64,000 bases of DNA, from the NCBI RefSeq assembly GCF_040730185.1, contig NZ_CP160402.1:6634001-6698000 (forward strand), in the 5' to 3' direction. Position numbers and translations under genes: made by a program. The notes beneath the pieces are model-generated. The model did no database searches and was not told where the DNA came from. It saw only the letters and a program-made list of their open reading frames with translations. This document shows, in pieces, positions 53,170 through 61,200 of the stretch; position 1 is the first letter of the stretch, and every line of letters starts with the position of its first letter. This DNA comes from Streptomyces sp. Je 1-332. GTDB taxonomy: Bacteria > Actinomycetota > Actinomycetes > Streptomycetales > Streptomycetaceae.

Positions 53170-54405
53170 TCAGCCACCGGGACACCGACTCGTCTGGTGT
53201 TCGTCGGAGCGAGCGGCGGGTACGGCGGTGTCGGAGGGCTCATCGACGTGGAAGAGCCGGGCGATGGGTACGTCGGTGCTGCTGTGGGCCACGATCGAGA
53301 AGGCGATGCACACGGCGATGAGCGTGTACGCCTCCTCGCCCTGGGGGATCCCGGCCTGCAACACCAGCAGCCCGTAGACGACCGAGGCGAAGCCCTTGGG
53401 CCCGAACCAGGCGGCGACCAGCTTCTCCTGGCGGGTGAAGCGGGTCCCGAGCAGGGAGAGCATCAGCGAGGCGGGCCGGATCAGCACGATGGCCAGGACC
53501 ACTGCGCCGTACCCGCCGAGGGACAGATCGCCGAACAGGCTCGGAGTGAGCAGCGCGCCGAACACGAGCAGAGCGGCGAACTTCGCCAACTCGGCCAGCG
53601 CCTCGCCCAGCGGCTCGAACGTCTCCTTCGCCTCGACCGAGCGGGCGGTGAGGACCGCGCCTGCGGAGAACGCCGCGAGGTAGGGGTTGGCGTGCGTGAG
53701 GTGGCACAGCGCGTACAGGATCACGCCGATGGCGAGCGGGAGCAGGGGCTGCAGTTTGGGCTCCGCGCCGAGGTGGCGGAAGCGGACCAGGGCGATGACC
53801 AACATCGGCAGGACGACGCCGAAGACCAGGCCGAGCAGCAGCTCCAGGCCGATCTTCGCCAGGGAGGATTCGGCATGTCCAGAGGTGGGCCCGGCCGCGG
53901 CAATGAGGATGAGGACAACCGGCAACGCCAGACCGTCGTTGATGCCGCTCTCTACGTTCAGCAACTGCCGCAGCTTGGAGGGGACTTCTTTACGGCCCAC
54001 GATGGCCGAGGCAAACACTGGGTCGGTCGGGGCGAGGACCGCGCCGACAAGGAAGGACGTGGTCCAGTCCAGGCCGACCAGGTAGTGGGTGAGCAGGGCC
54101 ACGCCGACGAACGCCAACGGCATGCCAAGGCCCAGGGCGCGAGCCGGGTTCTTCCAATTGGCTCGGAGCTTGGGGAAAGAGACGTGCATGCCGTCGGTGA
54201 ACAGCACCGCGAACAGGGCGAGATCGGCCGTCACGGACACGATCTCGCTGTCCGGCGTGATGTGGATCAGACCGAGGAATCCGTCGCTGACGAGCGCGCC
54301 ACCGACGAGGAAGAGGAACGAGGTGGAAAGCACCGTGCGGGCCGCGAGGCCGGACAACAGCACTGCGATCAGCAGTGCGACTCCGAAGACGACGATGAGC
54401 ACCAT
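53170..54405 (-). CDS. cation:proton antiporter, CPA1 (NhaP-type) family
   Basis: A 411-residue Na+/H+ exchanger-domain protein with 12-13 membrane segments. FLVGAVLAPTDPVFASAIVG carries the TDP motif, and LLNVESGINDGLALPVVLIL the NxxSGxNDG motif with the ion-binding Asp. FGPKGFASVVYGLLVLQAG is the conserved late helix. It should exchange Na+ or K+ for H+. Its leader holds the shared 25-nt element, and its promoter region two CATCAAGAAC repeats. It is followed by the TrkA-like gene, giving a cation-control unit. Confidence 0.85.
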   Translation of the reverse strand: MVLIVVFGVALLIAVLLSGLAARTVLSTSFLFLVGGALVSDGFLGLIHITPDSEIVSVTADLALFAVLFTDGMHVSFPKLRANWKNPARALGLGMPLAFVGVALLTHYLVGLDWTTSFLVGAVLAPTDPVFASAIVGRKEVPSKLRQLLNVESGINDGLALPVVLILIAAAGPTSGHAESSLAKIGLELLLGLVFGVVLPMLVIALVRFRHLGAEPKLQPLLPLAIGVILYALCHLTHANPYLAAFSAGAVLTARSVEAKETFEPLGEALAELAKFAALLVFGALLTPSLFGDLSLGGYGAVVLAIVLIRPASLMLSLLGTRFTRQEKLVAAWFGPKGFASVVYGLLVLQAGIPQGEEAYTLIAVCIAFSIVAHSSTDVPIARLFHVDEPSDTAVPAARSDEHQTSRCPGG

Positions 54406-54445
54406 GGCCGGAATTCCCCGATCAGCGAAGAGACTTGTCTCAAGA

Positions 54446-54470
54446 CGCCGACCAGACTTCCCGGCACACC
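54446..54470 (-). promoter_or_regulatory. 25-nt conserved leader element, antiporter copy
   Basis: Identical to the nhaA and STAS copies over 25 nt (minus strand core TGCCGGGAAGTCTGGTCG). It ends 40 nt before the antiporter ATG. A -10-like TAGGGT (54478-54483) is just upstream, so the element would be at the very 5' end of the transcript. Confidence 0.65.
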
Positions 54471-54477
54471 GATGGGA

Positions 54478-54518
54478 ACCCTACACGTTCTTGATGCGGC
54501 ATTGACAGGTTCTTGATG
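54478..54518 (-). promoter_or_regulatory. antiporter promoter with direct repeat CATCAAGAAC
   Basis: On the minus strand CATCAAGAAC occurs twice (54509-54518 and 54487-54496), 22 bp apart, that is two helical turns. The -10-like TAGGGT follows 4 bp after the second copy. A dimeric or two-component activator site is plausible. Confidence 0.45.
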
Positions 54519-54666
54519 GGGGTTCGAGTGGCGCGAATGTTGCCTGAACCTGGCACGGCGAGGGCTGTTGAGACGGTCCTGCCGCGGTAGGTTCCAAGCC
54601 GTTTCCTGATCGTGCCCGGCAGTGACTGCGGTGACCGGTGAACTGAGGCGAGGGAGGAGTCGCCTC

Positions 54667-54996
54667 TCATCGTTCGGGGTCAGCCAGGGCACGGAAGAAG
54701 CCGATCTGGTCCAGAGTCGCCGTCGCTCTCTCGTTGGCATGCGTGATGATCAGGCGTGTGCCCCTCTCGCGGGCCGCCATGAGCGCCGAGAAGAGCGCCA
54801 TGCAGCCTTCTGGGCTGAGACAGGTGACCCGGCCCAGGTCCACTTCCAGAACTTCCAGCCCGGCGCTGAGCGCGTGAACCAGCAGCTGTCCAGTGGAGGC
54901 GGCGTTCTCGCCGCTGATCTCGCCGCGCAGCCGCACCACCTTGTGCGCGGGCGGCTGCCTGGGCTCGGACCGTCGGCGGGGGCGGAAAGGGGGCAT
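54667..54996 (-). CDS. STAS-domain protein (anti-sigma factor antagonist-like)
   Basis: 109 residues from the ATG at 54996. A short basic N-terminus is followed by KVVRLRGEISGENAASTGQL, VLEVDLGRVTCLSPEGCMAL, FSALMAARERGTRLIITHAN and a C-terminal helix. The 'D...v..lsp.G...l' phosphorylation-site region has Ser in CLSPEGC, as in SpoIIAA/RsbV-type antagonists. It may regulate an anti-sigma factor, possibly together with the SpoIIE-type phosphatase at the window's right edge. The extension to 55185 is non-coding and contains the leader element. Confidence 0.8.
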   Translation of the reverse strand: MPPFRPRRRSEPRQPPAHKVVRLRGEISGENAASTGQLLVHALSAGLEVLEVDLGRVTCLSPEGCMALFSALMAARERGTRLIITHANERATATLDQIGFFRALADPER

Positions 54997-55025
54997 TACA
55001 GCTCCAGAGGGCAGCGGGAAACGAC

Positions 55026-55050
55026 CGCCGACCAGACTTCCCGGCACACC
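55026..55050 (-). promoter_or_regulatory. 25-nt conserved leader element, STAS copy
   Basis: The same 25 nt as before nhaA and the antiporter, on the minus strand, ending 29 nt before the STAS start codon. The flanks differ completely from those of the other copies, so the element itself is conserved. Confidence 0.65.
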
Positions 55051-55286
55051 TGTGCACCGCGCTATGGCCCACTCCCCGAATACGCCCACAGATGTACAGC
55101 CGATGCGCCGCGCGGAGCTCCGGTCGTCAGGCGGGTGACTCAGCGCATTCGAGGGGGACGGCCGTGGCGGGCGTCGACTGAGCATGCCGCGCCCGGCATC
55201 AATAGCGCGTAAAGATTGCCGGAATACGGCAGTGAACTGTGGTGGCCCGGCAGGTGAGTATGGGCCTGGCAGGAACGGGGGCTTGG

Positions 55287-55326
55287 CCCCGATGCCGGAT
55301 TACGGAAGCGTAATCCGGCATCGGGG
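55287..55326 (+). other. perfect 18-bp hairpin with GAAG loop
   Basis: The arms CCCCGATGCCGGATTACG (55287-55304) and its exact complement (55309-55326) enclose a 4-nt loop. It lies 35 bp before the ATG of the OB-fold/flotillin operon and upstream of the divergent STAS gene. It is either an element in the operon's leader or a stray terminator-like repeat; there is no T-run. Confidence 0.7.
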
Positions 55327-55360
55327 TCGGAGCTGCGGAGGCGTGAAGGGGGATTGACGG

Positions 55361-55993
55361 ATGACGGAGTTTCTAGAGGCAGCCGCGGGTTTTCCGGCCG
55401 TCCTCTTCAGCTCCGCCCTGCTGGTCGTCATCGGCTTCTGGCTGCTCGTCATGGTCGGCGGGGCCGAAGTGGACAGCTTCGACTCGGACGTGGACCTCGA
55501 TGTGACGGGGCTCGGCGGCGTGCCGGTCACCGTGGCGGTCTCGATGGCGGTCGTGGTGGCGTGGTTCAGCACCCTTGCCGGGTCCGTGCTCATCGGCAGG
55601 GCCGGTCTGACCGGGTTGGCCCACGCGGCGACCGACCTCGTGCTGCTGCTCGTCTCCGTACCGGTGGCCTGGGGGGCGGCACGCGCTCTCGTACGTCCCT
55701 TGGCGAAGCTCTTCCCTGATGAACCCGGGCCGTCCCGGCAGGACTTCATCGGGTCGCTCTGCACCATCCGCACGGGGCGGGTGGATGCGGGCTTCGGCCA
55801 GGCGGAGGTCACTGCCAGGGACGGCGCCGTCGCCCTGGTGCAGGTCAGACAGAATCCGCAGGCCCGCGAGGGCGCGCTGACCGCCGGCAGCAGCGCGCTG
55901 CTGTACGCGTACGACGATGCCGGCGAGTTCTTCTGGGTCGCGCCCTACGCGGCGTCGCTGGACCCCGGTCACCCGCGCGTCGACCACGGCTGA
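55361..55993 (+). CDS. YqiJ-like membrane protein with OB-fold (NfeD-related)
   Basis: 210 residues. An N-terminal helix (LFSSALLVVIGFWLLVMVGG) is followed by an acidic loop DSFDSDVDLDVTGLGGVPVT, and two to three more helices reach residue 120. A C-terminal soluble OB-fold follows (FIGSLCTIRTGRVDAGFGQA, then EVTARDGAVALVQVRQ). The acidic-loop-plus-OB-fold layout is that of YqiJ, the partner of the flotillin YqiK. It is first in an operon with the flotillin and a giant ATPase. Confidence 0.75.
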   Translation: MTEFLEAAAGFPAVLFSSALLVVIGFWLLVMVGGAEVDSFDSDVDLDVTGLGGVPVTVAVSMAVVVAWFSTLAGSVLIGRAGLTGLAHAATDLVLLLVSVPVAWGAARALVRPLAKLFPDEPGPSRQDFIGSLCTIRTGRVDAGFGQAEVTARDGAVALVQVRQNPQAREGALTAGSSALLYAYDDAGEFFWVAPYAASLDPGHPRVDHG

Positions 55994-56095
55994 ACGCCCG
56001 GCCCGAACACCTCTGCCGCACCGCGCGCCTCAGCTGCCCCGCTCGCTCCACTCGCTCACTGGGCATCGACGCCCAGGAACCTTGAGGACTTCACC

Positions 56096-58108
56096 ATGGA
56101 TGCCATCACTTTGGGCATCGGCGTGTCCGTCGCCGCTGTCCTGCTCATCGTCATCGTCCTGCTGTTCACGGTCACCCGCTTGTTCCGCAAGGTCGAGCAG
56201 GGCAAGGCGCTGATCGTCTCGAAGATGCGGAAAGTCGATGTGACCTTCACCGGTCAGGTCGTCCTGCCCGTGCTGCACAAGGCCGAGGTGATGGACATCT
56301 CGGTGAAGACCATCGACATCATGCGCACCGGCCGTGACGGCCTGATCTGCCGGGACAATATCCGTGCCGACATCCGCATCTCCTTCTTCGTACGGGTCAA
56401 CAAGACCATCGAGGACGTCATCCGCGTCGCGCAGGCCATCGGCACGGCGCGAGCGAGCGACCAGAACACGCTGCAGGAGCTGTTCAACGCGAAGTTCTCC
56501 GAGGCGCTGAAGACGGTCGGCAAGCAGATGGACTTCGCCGACCTCTACACCAAGCGTGACGAGCTGCGGGACCGCATCATCCAGGTCATCGGCACCGATC
56601 TGAACGGCTACAGCCTGGAGGACGCGGCGATCGACTACCTGGAGCAGACGCCGCTCGCCCAGCTTGACCCGTCCAACATCCTGGACGCACAGGGCATCCG
56701 GAAGATCACCGAACTGACGGCCGTCGAGCACGTACGCACCAATGAGTTCACGCGGCACGAGGAGAAGGAGATCACCCGGCAGAACGTCGACGCCCGCGAG
56801 GCCATCCTCGAACTGGAGCGGCGCCAGGCGGACGCCGAGATCAAGCAGAAGCGCGAGGTCGACACCGTACGGGCCCGTGAAGAGGCCGAGACGGCGCGGG
56901 TGGTGGAAGAGGAGCGGCTGCGGTCGCAAGGCGCCTTCCTCCTCACCGAGGAGAAGCTCGGCGTGCAGCGGGAGAACCAGGCCCGTGAGGTCGCCGTCGC
57001 GCAGAAGAACCGCGAGCGGGTCATCGCCATCGAGAACGAGCGCATCGAGAAGGACCGCCTGCTCGAAGTCATCGCCCGGGAGCGGGAGACGGAGCTGACC
57101 CGTATCGCCGCCGAGAAGGAGGTCGAGGCGGAGAAGCGGGAGATCGCCGAGGTCGTCCGCGAGCGGGTGGCCGTGGACCGAACGGTCGCCGAGCAGGAGG
57201 AGTCCATCAAGAAGCTGCGGGCCGTGGAGGAGGCGGAGCGCGGACGCCAGGCCGTGATCATCGCCGCCGAGGCGGAGGCGCAGGAGGGCCTGGTCAAGAG
57301 CATCAAGGCGGCGGAGGCCGCCGAGCAGGCGGCCACGCACCGTGCCGCCGAGGAGATCACCTTGGCCGAGGCCCGGCTGAAGGCGTCCGACCTGGACGCG
57401 CAGGCCAAGCTGCGGATCGCCGAGGGCGTGCAGGCCGAGTGCGCTGCGGAGGGACTCGCGGCCGTGCAGGTCCGCGAGAAGGAGGCCGGCGCCATCGAGA
57501 AGGCGGGTCGTGCGGAGGCCGAGGCGACCGAGGCCCGGATGCGTGCGGAGGCTCAGGGCGTGGAGGCCAAGCTGAAGGCCGAGGCGGCGGGGCTGACCGA
57601 GAAGGCCGTCGCGATGGCGGCACTTGACGAGGCGTCCCGTGGTCACGAGGAGTACCGGCTCCGCCTGGAGGCCGAGAAGGACATCCGCCTGGCGGGCATC
57701 GAGGTGCAGCGACAGGTCGCCGAAGCGCAGGCGACGGTCCTGGCCACCGGCCTGGAGAACGCCGACATCAGCATCGTCGGCGGCGAGTCCGTCTTCTTCG
57801 ACCGCCTGATGTCTTCGATCTCGCTCGGCAAGAGCGTCGACGGGTTCATGCAGAACTCCGAGACGGCCCAGGCCCTGGCCGGACCGTGGCTGGACGGCAC
57901 CGCGAGCTTCACCGACGACCTGTCCCGGCTGCTCGGCTCCGTGTCGACGTCCGACGTACAGAACCTCACTGTCTCCGCGCTCCTGATGAAGCTCATGAAG
58001 GGCGGAGGCGAACAGGCCGGGCAGCTGCGTGAACTACTCGACAAGGCAGGCCAGTTGGGCCTTGCCGACATGCCGATCGCCGAACTGAACGGCGCTCTCA
58101 AGAGCTGA
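56096..58108 (+). CDS. flotillin family protein (YqiK-like)
   Basis: 670 residues. One N-terminal membrane helix (GVSVAAVLLIVIVLLFTVTR) precedes an SPFH/band-7 domain (about 45-230; ALIVSKMRKVDVTFTGQVVL, then DLNGYSLEDAAIDYLEQTP). A long Glu/Ala/Arg-rich coiled coil (about 230-560) and a small C-terminal domain (ISIVGGESVFFDRLMSSISL) complete it. Flotillins assemble membrane microdomains. The YqiJ-like gene is upstream and the AAA ATPase directly downstream. The ribosome site is weak (GAGGA 5-10 bp before). Confidence 0.85.
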   Translation: MDAITLGIGVSVAAVLLIVIVLLFTVTRLFRKVEQGKALIVSKMRKVDVTFTGQVVLPVLHKAEVMDISVKTIDIMRTGRDGLICRDNIRADIRISFFVRVNKTIEDVIRVAQAIGTARASDQNTLQELFNAKFSEALKTVGKQMDFADLYTKRDELRDRIIQVIGTDLNGYSLEDAAIDYLEQTPLAQLDPSNILDAQGIRKITELTAVEHVRTNEFTRHEEKEITRQNVDAREAILELERRQADAEIKQKREVDTVRAREEAETARVVEEERLRSQGAFLLTEEKLGVQRENQAREVAVAQKNRERVIAIENERIEKDRLLEVIARERETELTRIAAEKEVEAEKREIAEVVRERVAVDRTVAEQEESIKKLRAVEEAERGRQAVIIAAEAEAQEGLVKSIKAAEAAEQAATHRAAEEITLAEARLKASDLDAQAKLRIAEGVQAECAAEGLAAVQVREKEAGAIEKAGRAEAEATEARMRAEAQGVEAKLKAEAAGLTEKAVAMAALDEASRGHEEYRLRLEAEKDIRLAGIEVQRQVAEAQATVLATGLENADISIVGGESVFFDRLMSSISLGKSVDGFMQNSETAQALAGPWLDGTASFTDDLSRLLGSVSTSDVQNLTVSALLMKLMKGGGEQAGQLRELLDKAGQLGLADMPIAELNGALKS

Positions 58109-58243
58109 ACGGCTCTCCCAAGAGCCGACAGAGACCGGCCGGGACCGCTCCACGGGGGTGAGCGGCCCCGGCCTCCTCATCCGTCCCGTACGTGAGTGCC
58201 GGACGGCACCGCACGCACGCACACACAGGAAGGGAAGCCGGAC

Positions 58244-61200
58244 ATGGAGAGCGGGACCGGTCTGGACGCGGGAACGTACGAGGTGCTGCGCGACCGTCTG
58301 GCGGTGCAGGCCAGGCAGCTGGCCGATCGCGTCACCGCCCTCAACGACCGGCGCGTGGCCGTTTTCGGCTCGACCGAGCTCACTCTCACCGGCACCGACA
58401 GCATCCGCACCGGGCAGCCGTGTGTACCGCGAGACGTCATCGCCGTCGGCGACATCCTGCTCTTCGGCTACCACGTCCACGTCGGCCACAAGCCCGACAC
58501 CGCCATCGGTGACGTCTTCGCACTGCACGACCGCGACCTGAATCGCCTGCCCGACGACGCGGTGCCCGGACTTCTGGACGGCCCGGACTTCGTGCGCGAA
58601 TTCGCCGCGCTCTTCCGCTACTACCGTGACGCACGGCTCCTCCAGCTCCGGCACGTCGACGGTAAGGTCCTCGCTGTCTTCAGGACCGGCGAGAAGGCCG
58701 AGGACATCCGGGTCCTTCGCTGGACACTCTCGACCGACGGGCAGGCCGAGTTCCTGGACGCCCGCGGCGAGCGCGACCACGTCTTCCCGCCCTCGCACGA
58801 CTTCGACTGGACCGAGGCAACCCGCGAAGACCACGTCCTGGGCCGCCACCCGCACATCTCCATCGGCGGCGAGATCTTCGTCGAGACGGTCGGCGGCACC
58901 CTGACCATCAAGGTCGAGAACGACACCGAGACGGAGGGAGGGGTCTACGAGGAGCCGGTCGAGGAACCGCTGCAGTCCCTCGCCGACGCGGACGTGTTCC
59001 ACGCGCGCGTCGGCGCGCTGATCCTGCTGCGCGTGCGCCCCTACAAGGAGGACGCCTGGCGCCACCTCGTCTTCAACACCCTTACCCGGCACGTCATACG
59101 CCTGGACGGCATCGGGCAGGCATGCCGTCGCCTGCCCGACGACCAGGGCATCGTCTTCCCCGGGGGCTACTGCCTGGCCACGGGGACGTACAAGACCTTC
59201 GACGCCCTGGACACCAGCGGCCTGGAGTTCGAGCGCGCGGTGCGCTCTCCCAACGGTGAGGACGTCGTCTTCGCGTTCCACGCGCGTGTGGAGGGGCGCA
59301 CGCTGCTCCTGCCGTACAACATGATCCGCAAGGAGGTCGCCACCCCGCTGTCCTGCCACGGGTACGCACTCTTCGACGACGGCCTGCTGGCCGTGCTGCG
59401 AGCCGACTCGACGGAACCCGCGCGTGTCCACGCGCTGCAGCTGTGGCAGTCCCCCTACGTCTCCGACACCTATGCCGCCTCCCGCCCGGTGGGGGAGGGG
59501 CCGCTGGCGCGCATCGGCAACGCGGACCTCGTACGGGGCATCTCCGACTGCCTCTCCATCGCCCGGTCCGTCACCGAGACCACACCCACCTCCGAGGTGT
59601 ACGAGGCGCTCGCCGCGGCCTGCGTACGGGCCGCCGACTCCTACCACTGGCTCGGCGACCGCGAAGCGGGGGACCTGGGGGAGCCGCTGGACGCCGTGCG
59701 CGAGACAGCCGAGCAGGTGGTCGCGGAGTTCGCCACCGTGCTGGCCCTGACCCGGCAGGCCACGGACGCGCTCACCGAATCGTCCGCACGCATTGCCGCG
59801 CTCGTTCGCCGCATCCGTGGGGAGGCCCCGCGCGACGCGCCCGCATGGGTGGAGCGGATCACCGAACTGCGCCGTGCCCAGGGGCATTTGCTGACGCTGA
59901 AGGACATGCGGTACGCCGACACCGACCGGATCGTCGAGCTTGCCGAGGAACTGGCCGGGGACATCGCATCGGCCGGGCAGCGAGCCGTCGCCTTCCTGGA
60001 ACGCCCGGACGCCTTCGCCGCCCACCACGCCGACATCGAGCAGCTGACCGCCGACGCCGACGCACTCGCCACGGTCGCCGAGGCGGCCCCCCTCGCGGAC
60101 CGGCTCCAGGAACTGACCGAGCAGCTCCAGACCGTCACCGAGGTCGTCGCCGGCCTCGACATCGGCGACGCCACCATCCGCACCGGCATCCTGGAGCGCG
60201 TCGCAGCGGTACTAGCGGGCGTCAACAGGGCCCGTGCCGCGCTGGACGCCCGCCGCCGCGAACTGACCGCGCACGAGGGGCGGGCCGAGTTCACCGCCGA
60301 GTTCTCCTTGCTCGGCCAGGCCGTCACCGGTGCGATCGCCGCTGCCACGACCCCCGAGACCTGCGACGACCAACTCGCCCGCCTCCTCCTCCAACTGGAG
60401 AACCTGGAAGGGCGGTTCGCCGACTCGGACGACTTCCTCGCAGAACTCGACGCCAAGCGCACCGAGGTGTACGACGCGTTCGCCTCCCGCAAGCAGACGC
60501 TCGCCGACTCCCGCGCCCGGCACGCCGAGCGCCTCGCCGTCTCGGCCACCCGTGTCCTGGAGACGGTCGCGCGCCGCCTGGCCACGCTCGCCTCCGCGGA
60601 CGAGATCAGCACCTACTTCGCCTCCGACCCGATGGTCGGCAAGGTGCGTCGCACCATCGACGAGCTGCGTGAACTCGACGACCAGGTGCGGGCCGAGGAA
60701 CTGGAAGGACGCCTGAAGGCGGCCCGGCAGGAGGCCGCTCGCGCGCTGCGCGACCGCACCGAGCTGTACGGGGACGGTGGCGACACCATCCGCCTGGGCC
60801 GCCACCGCTTCGCGGTCAACACCCAGCCCCTCGACCTCACCCTCGTCCCGGCCGCGGACGGCGACGGCATGGCCTTCGCGCTCACCGGCACCGACTACCG
60901 CTCACCCGTCACCGACCCGTCCTTCGCCGCACTGCGTCCCTACTGGGGCCAGGTCCTGCCGTCGGAGACCGTCGAGATCTACCGCGCCGAACACCTCGCC
61001 GCCCGCCTCCTTGCCGAACACGGCCCCGAGGCGCTCCTGGACCGTGATGACCTGCCGGGCCTCGTACGCGCGGCGGCGGAAGCCTCGTACGACGAGGGGT
61101 ACGAGCGCGGCGTCCACGACCACGACGCGACCCTCATCCTCGGAGCCCTGCTTCGCCTCCACGACGGCGCGGGACTCCTGCGGCACACCCCCGAGGCGCG

